Assembly: GCA_947179485.1 (NCBI GenBank)
Contig: OX359249.1
Location: forward strand, 3,844,001-3,908,000
DNA length: 64,000 nt
Source: Allacma fusca
Taxonomy: Eukaryota; Arthropoda; Collembola; Symphypleona; Sminthuridae
Reading direction: 5' to 3'
The translations under genes were made by a program, and so were the position numbers. Of the stretch, positions 30,578-41,761 are shown one piece after another (position 1 is the first letter of the stretch; each line of letters starts with the position of its first letter). The notes beneath the pieces are model-generated. The model was not told the origin of the DNA, ran no database searches, and saw only the letters and a list, made by a program, of their open reading frames with translations.

Positions 30578-31650
30578 TTTTACTTATTACGAAAGACGTG
30601 ACATACAAATCACAGCTAACAATCAAGCCATCCCATGGAAAGGATGGGAAGTTACAGTTGAATCCGTTACGACAGTAAAATATTTTACAAAATACGATTT
30701 GCAATCTGCAATGATAAGCATACATGTTAGACACATGAGACGACCATCAACGTCATCAGCATCATTTTTAAATCTCTCTGTTTCAGGAAGTAGATTAATA
30801 AAGTTTAAAGCCCACAGAGGATCAAGGTGATTACAATAATCTAAATCCACTGAAAACTGTAACCAAAATTTGCATCGGTACAGTTCCAACTAATTTATTC
30901 ATAACACAAAAACAATTTATCGTTGAAGTTTCTCCCGTAGTCTTATTTCAATTTTCAAGAGAACAAAAAATAATAAGCAAACAAAAGAATAGAGAAAAAA
31001 CCAATTTTACGAAACTGAAGTTACGATTTCGTAAGCAGTCAGGATAAGGTCGTGCGGTCGCTGTGCTATTTTACAATTTTCGCATTCTTCAAAGAGATCG
31101 CCCGAACATCCAGCTACGATTGCACTTATGAATCTTAAGCCCCTACGATGCAGAAAAGGAGACTAACTGCCTGAACGAATCTTTAAATATCATAATGATA
31201 TTACTCATGACATAGAATAGAATAGAATAGGAGTCCCAGTCCATGACAGCTAAGACAAGTAAAACACTGCTGTAACAAACCCAGGCCAGAAATATTCCCC
31301 GCAGTGTTTGCCCAAATTAATCACTACATGATCTTCATCATTTCTATACACCATGGTTTAAGGGCAAACTCGAATAACCTTTATAATATAACGGTCAAAG
31401 TTTTTTTAACTTAAATTTTGTGAGCCATTTCACTATTCACACTGTGAACCAAACACACACACACACACACACATTTATCCTTGAAAATTATTGAAACTCG
31501 TCATTGAATTTTCCAGATACCATTTAATAATTGTTAATAGAGCACTATACGAAAGATAGTTCCGCACAAAGATAAAAACTATTTTAAAAAAATGTTCGGA
31601 GGATTGGGACTTGCACACTCGTGATAACCTGGAATTGGAATAATCAAAGA
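30578..31650. other. Intergenic, with simple repeats
   Basis: AT-rich with no gene seen. It contains a short (AATAG)n run near 31212-31230 and an (AC)n microsatellite at about 31452-31472. Confidence 0.5.
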
Positions 31651-31986
31651 ATAAAACTTACCTACTTGGTGTCTTGGGATAGTACAAGAGCTTCAGAGGG
31701 GTCCCGATCCTATTCATTCCATTGCTTTGGTAGGGTCAAATAAACTTTTGGAGCGCGGGACGGAAACACATAGTCAACAAGAAGAACGACAGATAGTTGC
31801 ACATTGGCTGCACATGAAAAAGTAACCTGAGACTCCAAGGTTCAGGTTAATACGGTAGCGTCGAGAGGACAAAGTGAAAGGGTACTTAAAGTTTTGGGAC
31901 ACTATTAAAGCGTCCATGAGTAGTAATCACGCATGCCAACAGCAGCCTTCACACTGGAACCTTGAGTTTTTCAGAAGCAGCAGGGA
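31651..31986. repeat. Diverged direct repeat, copy A
   Basis: About 335 bases that match 33002-33336 in the same orientation with many substitutions and small indels. The shared blocks include AAGAGCTTCAGAGG-like, GAGACTCCAAGGTTCAGGTT and TTTTGGGACACTATTAAAGC. No open frame is conserved between the two copies. They may be LTR or SINE-like remnants of a family I do not recognise. Confidence 0.7.
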
Positions 31987-32488
31987 TTGACAAACATACA
32001 GGTCACTTCGACCATTACGGGTAATTTAACCATTTTTTCGCTAGGGGTACAACCATGCGAACTTATTCCCGTTAAACACAACCCTTAATGTAAATTTCAT
32101 TCACAAATAAAATGTGCCTGCAAAGGCTTCTTACACATATCTACCCGCGTACACATGATTTTATCATGAACATAATGATATTTTATGATATGATTGTAAA
32201 TCCAATTTGATCAAAAAATATTTTGCAGGACAATACTACCCTCCCGGTCCTAACTTTGTCACCCCGAGAAGGTTCCTCGGAAGATAAAAACGATTTGAAG
32301 CTTCCAGGATTTGGTCTTCAATGGGCACATTGAGGATAATCTGCACACACATCAATTTTTGAGACAGTCTCGGCGAATGTAAATAAATAAACTTAAATGA
32401 ATATACGTTTTTTAAGAATTATAACCTTTGAAGTACACTGCGCGGGGGTTTCCATAAATAAATGTAGGATTCCTCATGTTTTCCCTGC
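31987..32488. other. Unannotated spacer
   Basis: About 500 bases between repeat copy A and the 37-bp array. Nothing coding or structured stands out. Confidence 0.4.
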
Positions 32489-32710
32489 CACTTAATTCCA
32501 TTTAAGGGGGTATATGTAAAAATAACACTTAATTCAATTTATGGGGGTATATGTAAAAATAACACTTAATTCAATTTATGGGGGTATATGTAAAAATAAC
32601 ACTTAATTCAATTTATGGGGGTATATGTAAAAATAACACTTAATTCAATTTATGGGGGTATATGTAAAAATAACACTTAATTCAATTTATGGGGGTATAT
32701 GTAAAAATAA
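32489..32710. repeat. Tandem array, 6 copies of a 37-bp unit
   Basis: Exactly 6 x 37 bp (222 bp). The unit runs CACTTAATTCAATTTATGGG then GGTATATGTAAAAATAA. The first copy differs at two positions (CC for CA, AA for TA). Copies 2-6 appear identical, suggesting recent expansion. It sits between the two diverged direct repeats. Confidence 0.95.
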
Positions 32711-33001
32711 TAATTCGTATATTTCCAGTGAGAGGGTGAAGACCAACGTTTAAGAGACTGTTTCATCGGGGTCATAATGACCCATGGGGTAAAATCACAT
32801 TTACTTTAAGGACTCTGGCCCCAGTGAAACTCATCTGGGAGGAATTTGTAGTTTGCCGGGAAGCCAAAAATATTTATTGTTGTCTAAATATTGCTAACTT
32901 CTAGTACAAGACTTACAAACATGAAATAACAGCCTGAAGCACACACTTTACTCGAAGGTCTCCGGTTTTCTGAAAAGTTTAAAAAAAATTAATAGAAATT
33001 G
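32711..33001. other. Unannotated spacer
   Basis: About 290 bases between the 37-bp array and repeat copy B, with no recognisable feature. Confidence 0.4.
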
Positions 33002-33336
33002 ATAAAACTTAGCTGCTTGGTGACTTCGGGTACGAGAGCTTCAGAGGTATCCCGTTCCTATCCATTCCATTGTTTCGGTAGGATCAATAAACGTTTCAAA
33101 CATAGCACTGGAACGGGCAGTCTTTAACAGGAACGATCCTCAGGTACAATACTGCCTCCACATGAAAACGTGAACTGAGACTCCAAGGTTCAGGTTAACA
33201 CGGTAGCGTCGAATGGAGAAAGTGAAAGGGTACTTAACGTTTTGGGACACTATTAAAGCGTCCATGGGGTGTACGCATGACAAGAGTATCTGTAACCGTC
33301 GCGTTGCACCCTTGCGTTTTGCAGAAGCAGCAGGGA
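33002..33336. repeat. Diverged direct repeat, copy B
   Basis: Partner of the repeat at 31651-31986, about 1.35 kb away in the same orientation. A 79-codon antisense ORF (33140-33379) crosses it but is not preserved in copy A, so it is probably fortuitous. Confidence 0.7.
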
Positions 33337-34262
33337 AACATTTATACAATACACTTACATCATAAGGACCCCCTTTCAACAGTATTTTCTAAATAGTTGC
33401 TTGGAGTTTTTAGATCCAAGGACTATCGGACATTTATTTTCCCACCCAAGACGTTCCCTAAGAATGCTGTCAAGATCGATCAGGTTATAAGAAGAATATT
33501 TGTATGGACACTCTTTGTATGTTTCTGCGTATCGTCATACAAATCGAAACATATTGCGAAAATGTATTTTCCAAAACCGGTATAGACATCAAAAAGATTT
33601 GGAAATTAAATCTCACCTAACTTTGGCTTCCTGCTCGCACAGCTAAAACACGGAATATTGCAGTGAAGGTAATATATATTCCTGCTATTCCGCTCAAGAT
33701 TGTCTTGTATTTTGAAATATATTAATGTGACGTTGCTGTATTATTAACTGCTTCTAACAAACTCTCGGCATCCCCACTTTAAAAACATACAAGATGTTAT
33801 TCAGTACTCAATTGAACAACGAGTTACATAGATGGACTTTCAATTAACAATTGAGACACATAATAGTAATGCAGAAGTAAATGAGGTGAAAACAATACAA
33901 AGACCCAGCAGCAGGAAGGCAAAGAAGGAATTCTGTAAATTATTGTAAGATTTAGAAGGGATTGTTTTGGTGCTAATTGATTACTGCTGATTGATCCTGC
34001 TTTTATTTGTATCTATATATGGTGTTGTTGAATAACGAATATAGAAGTAACCTGTTTCATTGCGACTTGCGACTATCTTTTCAAAAAATGTGATATTGTT
34101 GATACCATTTAGTATATTATTGACATAATTATTGTATTTATAGCTTTCTCCATTCATGTTTGGCCGCTAACCATTTAAAAGAAATGTAAGTACAATGCAG
34201 CCTTATTACAAGTTACAGTACAGGTCCTTACAAACGAATTTCTCTGTAGGGGTTAATATATT
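33337..34262. other. Intergenic, downstream of the DUF229 gene
   Basis: About 900 bases of AT-rich sequence. No convincing coding or repeat feature. Confidence 0.45.
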
Positions 34263-36917
34263 TCAATACAACCTTCTATTAACTTTAACACAGTAATTGT
34301 GACCTGCAACGGAATCGACTCTAATAATCGGGAGAATAATTTCCCATTTGCTTTCAATCCGAATTAAAAAAACCTCAAATTGCGCCCTCTGGGGTCGAAC
34401 CTGTATTCCCAGAATGAGTGTGTCTCGTTGTTCGGGATTTTTATCCTCAGTACTGTCAAATCCAAGGTACAGGAGCTTCTCAAAACTAAGTTCTGGACAG
34501 GTAGTTGGAGTTGAGGATCGTGTTATTAAAAGGGAATCTCTCTGTTTGCTGACCATTTCGTTCAGTTTAATCATCACAGAAGGTATTAAGTTATTTTTCT
34601 GAACTAATGCATACTCTTTAGACTTCACAAAACCTGCTTGATCCATTACAGTTGTGTTGCAGCTGCACCAGTTAATGTCAATACCGGCATCCTTGCATGT
34701 TCGATTTAAGAACACGGTCGTAAAAAGATTCATTCGGTTAGGGTTCACTGGACCTAATTGAGCTGTTGTGTTCAAAGTTGATTCTGCTAGGACGGCTTTA
34801 AGTGTATGATGAATGTCGAAAGGAGTGAGAACGACATTTCTGTTGAGATTCAGAACTGATTGCACATTCACATAATCTTTGAGGGTATTTGGGCCTGGAG
34901 GAAACCGAAGGTACGCCATTGGCAGTCTATGATCCAGAAACCCTTTCATAGTCGTTCGTTCACGGCCACTTTGAATACCATGGTCGGACAAAAAAATAAA
35001 TATAGAATTGTTCATCAGATCTTCATTGGATAGGGTTTTAAAAAAATTGTACAAAATATTGTCCACATTTTGATTCCTGTCCTCTCTTTGTCTTCTGGGG
35101 AGGTTTAACCACATAAAAGTAAAGAAAGGGGTTGAGAATAAATGGAATTTTTGCATGAATTGTACCCCATAATTCAGGATGAATTCCGTTGTAGTTTGAT
35201 TTCCAAAGCAATGACTATTTCCGTCGTAGTGTAATTTTTCCAGGAGGATTGGTCTCAAATAGTAATCCGTGGGACTCTCCTTGAATCCCTTCTGGTTACC
35301 AAAGTTAAATGTATCGGGGATATCCTCTGAGTACATTGTTACGTAATTCTTTTCACTGAAATCTTTCCAAATGAAAGGACAATCATCCCAATGACTTTTC
35401 CAGTGATGGTTGCAAATTTCTGGTAGTTCTGCCTTGTGAATACCCATAAGTAAAGGTACCAAGTTGTCTAAAGTTTTTTGACCCACTATATGGTATCCCT
35501 TGAGGTTGAAAAAGTTCAATTTTTTTAACATTTTCCTAGTTTTGATGAAACTGTCATGGAACAATTGTCTTGAAATCCCATCCAAGCCAAGTATAATAAT
35601 ATTCATTGGTTTCCTTATTGACGTAGGTTGATCCACCCAGTGTTGGATCTTAGTACGGACAATCGGGGATTTCAATGAAATACGAGCCCATAATTCTGTT
35701 TTAACTACGTCCTTATTTTGATGAAGTGGGGATTTTCGACATTTTATTCTGGTGAACTCAAAGTTACTAAGCACCACCTCGGACTCTTTGTCATCAGGGT
35801 CAAAGGGAGTGCAAACCAAAGTCTTCCTGTGTCCACAAAATAATACCATTTTTCGGAATTAACTGACAATGAGAGTTACTTACTCATACTCATTATTTTC
35901 TGATTTTGCAATTATTCTACTACCACAACTCGTTTTGAAGGTCAGCATCAAAGTTGCTCTGTATTACTTGATAGCAGCATTCTTTAGTGTCTTCAATACC
36001 ATAATTAGTCTGGAAAGCATTCAATAATAATATATAATTCAGAACAGTAGAAGTAAAATGCTAAATTCAATTGATTACTGATCTGAACATGATAATTCTG
36101 AAAAAATGCTCAAATTGCTAACATCGCCGGATTCGCAGGGCTGAATTTTTGTTCGATTTTTCAACAAAGATTCTGCGGACAAGATAGGAATGTGACATTT
36201 TGATTCACTTAATAAATTCTCCTTTTTAATGGCCTCATCATAGTCCTTTATAAAACTGAAATTTTGCACGAGATCGAGGTAGGCATCAGCACTTGCAGGA
36301 TCTTCAGCGAGATGATCATTTGTGGGGGGAATTATGGTTTCATTATTTTCGGAAATCTCTTGATCGTGAATAATATCCTCCAGTTCAGGTTCTTGCAGAA
36401 GCTTTTGCAATCTGAAAAGATTTTCATCCTGGAAAGAGTTATACGCTTCGGGTTCCCTTATACTGTCATATTGTGGTATAGGCTTGTGCAAGTGTGTATT
36501 CCCAAGATTTCCATAGGGCTTATTGGCTATTGATGGTGCCCTCTCTGAAACGGGTGCGATGGAAGTGAAAATAGCGTGAAATGCGAAGAAACATACAAAT
36601 CCAAAGAAAAGCAGCACCGTTGTAAACGTTATGAATACTGGAACCAGACGTGCGTAAATATGGAAGGGTGACATCGTTGATGTTTTGTAAGATGTCGAAA
36701 AAGAGGCCACATCAGAGTCAGAGCGTTCTGTTGCAGAATTTCGCATAGAAGAGGATGGCCTCGAATTGGCACTACTCCTTATCGACCCTGTCCTTCTGGT
36801 AGAACTTGTTGAGAAAGTCCTTGGAGTAAAATCTGATTCAAGATCGAAATCAGTGTAGATTTCCTCAGGCACTTTGGGAATGCCTTGATTGCTCATTTTT
36901 TTTATTTTATGTTTCAT
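34263..36917 (-). CDS. DUF229-family membrane protein (alkaline-phosphatase/sulfatase-like fold), 3 exons
   Basis: Inferred exons on the minus strand: 36917 (or Met at 36896) to 36079, 36009-35924 and 35826-34263. Exon 1 encodes a Ser/Arg-rich cytoplasmic N-terminus, one transmembrane helix (around FVCFFAFHAIF) and the start of a luminal domain; this is a type II topology. Exon 2 gives the family-typical YGIEDTKECCYQVI. Exon 3 holds the core, with IILGLDGISRQLF (metal/nucleophile region of the superfamily) and FLSDHG (metal ligands). DUF229 proteins are common in insects and nematodes and have no established substrate. Exon 2 to exon 3 joins cleanly (Trp codon split). The exon 1/exon 2 join does not: the only reasonable donor (GTAATC, 36078) leaves a two-base remainder, while exon 2 reads in phase 0. 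Confidence 0.8.
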
Positions 36918-38450
36918 TAGCTACATAGGATGTGACACGAAAATTGGGTTATTAGTTGTATTTTGTATTCTCAATTGACTGGATAATGTGAGTGAAATAT
37001 GTCAAATAATGCACTTAATTGTTCATTATTATCGCTTTTCCCCAATGTGCGTCGATTCTTATATTTACAGTCTGTCAGTTGAATTTTGATAATACCTCAC
37101 CACTCACCAGGGAACATCAGAATCTGAGTAGAATGAGAGCACAAAACAACACGGCCAACTCAACAGAGTAAGGTCATAGTTCACAGGAGTTGAAACTATA
37201 CCCATATTACTAACAACATTGATCTTGATTATTTATTTCATCATGTGTTTCAGAACTTTGAAACAGAGGTGAGGACCAACAGGATTTTAGACCTCTTGAG
37301 ATTTGTGTAAAATAAGGTTGCCGGTAAATAATATTTTTGAGGAAATATTTACTGATTTTATGCCATCCGTATGCACTGCCGAGGTTTGGTAGTTGTGCTT
37401 TGTGCTTGTACAAGCATCCAAATTCAAAACTAATAAAATTCTTTAGACTATTATGCAACACAAGGAGAAGAAAAACGACATCTCACCAATGGTTGTTACG
37501 GGTTGCATGATTTAGAATCACTCGCAACTCGCATATACAACCCTTGTGTAATCAACCGAAATTGATTTAGTCAAGTAATACAGGTGTTAACATATAGTAA
37601 TTGCCTAGTCTGTGAAAGGAACTAAATACTTTACTGAGGAAAGTTGCTTTTTCAGGGGTTAGTCAAATGTAAGATTTATCTTATGACTACATATAACCAC
37701 ATATTTACAACAAAATTATTGAGTACAATTGAAGCTCTTATACACCTTTATTCTCCCGAGAAGAACTTTAGCGTACTGCAGTATAAACCCGAAGGACTCA
37801 CGACTGTATTCGCACATGTTGAAAATCTATAATTTTTTAATGAACGTTTCAACCACGCTGGTTTAATTCGCTAAAAGTTACCAATCACTGAGAATTAAAT
37901 AAGTACTTGGACATCCAGTAATTTTACAACGAATTTTAGACTTGTAAATTTATTACAGAAGTCAAGCACCAAGTCTTCAACATACAGGAACATTAAATAT
38001 GCACATTTAATCAATTTAATAATAATTACATTAATAATAATTATTAATTATTAAATAATTATTAATTAAATAATTATTATTGTTGCGTAGAAGGCTAATA
38101 TATATCAACTATACGACGACATTTATAGTGCATTATACGACAATAAGTCATATTCATTTTTTATGCACTTTTACCTGAAATGGGACAATGAACATTAATC
38201 ACGTCGACGATATTGAATTAATGATGATTAGTTTTAAATTGCCAAACATCTATCTATCCCCAGATCCGAAATATACAATTGGAATAGCTAAAAATCAAGG
38301 GAATGTTAAAAAATAGGTGCATTGAATGTTTATCACTGTGTAACAATAATTTTATAAAATATTAAGATTTATTATTGCAAAATATCTTCCCAAGGAGTCG
38401 TGACATGACCCATTGTATATAGCGTATGACTGCTTAGGAGAAGAGGCTCA
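36918..38450. other. Intergenic between DUF229 and GLTP genes
   Basis: About 1.5 kb, AT-rich. At 38020-38085 there is a dense AT palindrome made of repeated TAATAATTATTAA units, which could form a hairpin or be the tip of a MITE. No gene seen. Confidence 0.5.
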
Positions 38451-40686
38451 TCAAAGGCGGGTTTCAACAGAATCCAACCCCTCTGCTTGGAAGAAAGTGG
38501 TGATTGCGGCTATGTTTGATTGTAGCCCATCAACAAATGATTTTAATCTACCAGCTAGGTCTGTTGTCGTTGTTTCTTCAGGGGCATCTCGACAACTTGG
38601 CATCGCCATAAGAAGTTCCCGGCATTTAGGGAGTAGACCACCATTAATCTAAGTTCAGTCAATATTTAATTAGTTAATGTCATTAACTATTCATTATATT
38701 ACCAAAAATAATTAAAAATTCAAACAAGTTATGAATAGAGCAATTTCTTACACAGAGAGTAAAGACTTTCTGAATGGCCCAATTATGATATTTCCGTAAT
38801 GTGTCATTATAAGATGATAAATAGTTTGACTTGATATCCGGATTCTCGTCACCGTCTAGCACATCCTTGGTCACACTCTCCAACAGCACATAAACGAAAT
38901 GCAATGCTCTAAATTAGTGAATTTAGTTTGTAATCCAGTATTTTCCAGTGTAACTCAATTTTCTTAAGTGGACAACGCAATTATCTACGATTAAATAAAA
39001 GTATTACAGTTTTAAGTAATATAAGCACCGTACCTTGTTAGCCAGAGTAAAGAGTCTGGAGCAACTGATCCTTGTATAGCCAGTTCACAACGGATCATGT
39101 CCTCAAGAAATTCGTACTTGACTTGATTAGTACTGTATAATTTTCTCAATTTCTAAAAACACAAATTACGTGCGGTTATATACTCTTTGCTACTAATTAA
39201 TAGCAATTATTAAGATTTAATAATTTACGCGATTTATTAGTAACTTTATCATCGATTTCAAAAGTTCATATTAGCTAAGATTGCAGCTATCACCTATCAT
39301 TTGCCCCCTTCCCACATCGTCGAATTTACACGATGGAGTGACGTATTCACTATTTGATTCCAGCAGAAGGTTATAAGGCTTAGAGTCACACTAGGGTGAC
39401 AAACGTGAAGCAAAATCATTGGTCATTTATTAGGGATTTACAAAATTATTTTTTGCACGGCCAGCACCAATGGGGAGGAAGGTGCCGAATTGCTTCAGGA
39501 CTAAAAGTGACCATTTTATTGTGCAAATACAGGCCATGACCCAAGACTAAACTTTTCCCAACTCCAAAGGTTGAAGCAAAATTGGAGAATTATTATTCTG
39601 GTCTTATTTCATGAGCCTAGAGCAAACAGGAGGCAGAAATGTAAAGTAAGTTTAAAAACATTTTAAAACTTATTCAGCAACAAACAGTGTTTTCAATGCA
39701 TTATCTTACATCACATCTCTGACTCCCTAAAGCAGTTTGTGTGAGACTTATGGAATAAGGTAAGAATAATTTTCCAGGTTTGATATAACCCTCGAAAACG
39801 TTTAGTAATGGTCAGAGCTTCCACAGTAAAATAATAATCTCGGAGCTTCACCTGCTTTACATTTTCCCCCGTTTTACTCCTGAAGAAACATTTTGTATGG
39901 GAATGAAATAATGTTACTTCGAATTCCTAAAAATATTCTGACTTTGCTTCTTCATTGTGACCCCGAAGTTAATCGTCAAACAAAATATTAGAAAATGGAG
40001 ATCCTATAAACTGCTGGAATCAAATAGTTGTTGAGTCACTCTCTCATATGGGCTAGAGGTATGAAGGAGAGGCTAGAGGCAAATGAAATGAACAACTCTG
40101 TCATAATTGTATCCAGGATCGATATCGATTTGGATAGATCAGGAGATTCTTTAGCCTTCCCTTCTGGAAGAGATGCTGATCAAAATTATTTTCAAGTTTT
40201 CTGTTTCAGCCTCAACCCTCAACAAGCACTGTGCTTTGGGGAATGAAAACTGAATTAATTAGTTTCAAGAATATACCCCATTGGAAATCAGCGTCATGTG
40301 CTGGGTTGGTTTTGGGTCACATAATCATTAAAAATAGGAAAAAACGCTTACGGAAACATTTCCTTCCACGTCACTCTTCACTGGAGCCAAAACAGTTCCT
40401 AAAGCACCTGAATTAATTAAAATAGACATATTATATTAAACTGAATATGCCCGTTAATTAATAAGTTGAAAACCGATACCATTTCAACCTGGTACTAGTC
40501 CCACAATTGAAAACATTATATCATTGTAAGATTAACATAAAATGAATTTAATCTGACAGTCGGTTGAAACACCTACTTACCAAATATTTGAACAACAACA
40601 TCACAAGAACAGAGAAACTCGTTTGTGGGTACACCATGCGCTCCAACTATTGGCCATGGTGTTATTTTATTTTCATTGCTGTTCAT
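38451..40686 (-). CDS. Glycolipid transfer protein, GLTP domain, 5 short exons
   Basis: Inferred minus-strand exons: 40686-40581, 40407-40352, 39152-39034, 38908-38752 and 38648-38451. All have GT-AG introns in matching phase and give 211 residues, the usual size of a stand-alone GLTP (about 209). The glycolipid head-group residues of the family are visible: D, N and K in SDVEGNVSK (D-x3-N-x2-K), W in SLLWLTR, and H in LRKYHNW. The C-terminal helix (AEGLDSVETRL) resembles the GLTP domain of FAPP2/PLEKHA8. No PH domain is found upstream before the next gene. The protein would move glycosphingolipids between membranes on the cytosolic face. No single exon is long enough to stand out as an ORF, so it is easily missed. 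Confidence 0.88.
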
Positions 40687-41761
40687 TTTAAATAAGCTCT
40701 TGTGACTTCAACTTCAAGTATAATCAGATCATGTGTAGCACAGCGTGTTAGCATCACCAGGGGAAGTTTTGCTCAATCAGAACTTGTAATGCTTTTACTA
40801 AGCCAGACACTATTAAAAATACAAAACAGTTTTTGAGAAAAGAATAATTGATTACTTTTTCCTTTCATCCACATACTAACTCAATGCAGAATAATTGCAG
40901 ATGTAGGGTAAAAGAAATCAACAGACTAAATGGCACAATTGCTTACAAAACCAAAAAATCTTGGCGGCAACAACATCAATAAATTCAACAGAAAAGAGCA
41001 AATTACATACATATCTGCAACTAGACAAACAACTTTCTCGTACCGTGCACTTTTTAGCACGCAGACTAGAAACTTGGGACGGTAGTTGGCTGAAGAGCAG
41101 CGACGTTAGTAGTTACTGATATTTAAATCTCCAGAAAACAATTTTGTTCACCTCACCATATTACTAATCTATGTCTAGAAATCCGTTATAAATGAAGAAT
41201 AGAACTGGATATAGAATGCGGAGAAGGGCGCTCGAACTTTATCTTGACACATCTCAACCGAATCATCTGAACTGATTGAAAGCTGCTTGCGTAACTCATG
41301 TGTATTTACCAGCATTATACGCTATTCAATGTCTCCACCGCTCGTATACCACAGAAGAAGATCATTAATTTAACATTTAAGTAATTGCCTGAAGAAGAGG
41401 TTGATGCTGCTGATTTGAACAGGTGTTCCTTAAGGTAAGCTGAACGAGGGATAGCTAGTATTTGACTTTCGAAGGACGAACTAATTGGTTATTATTGTTA
41501 GACACTGCAGCCCCGCACAACTTTATCGCTAATACTAAGATAAAAATAGGTTTCACGACAACTCTTGAGTGTTGCTGATTTTGACTAGATAAATAGGGTA
41601 ATCTTATTATTTTACATTCAAGCATATGAGCAAAAGATTGATTTGTGTGGTATTGCACAAAAATTCATGGAGGTGTGGTAAGTGGTATAAGAGATCATAT
41701 TTTGGGTAACTAGAACCGCATTAAAGATTAGTAATAGTGAGTCAGAAGGGTCTTCAGGGTT
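40687..41761. other. Intergenic between GLTP and metallopeptidase genes
   Basis: About 1.07 kb holding the presumed GLTP promoter and the 3' end of the metallopeptidase transcript. Nothing specific is visible. Confidence 0.45.

Noticed and set aside
32489-32710. 37-bp repeats as a possible CRISPR array
   Set aside because: Units are directly adjacent with no unique spacers, in a eukaryotic context.
33140-33379. 79-codon minus-strand ORF in repeat copy B
   Set aside because: The frame is not preserved in the homologous repeat copy A.
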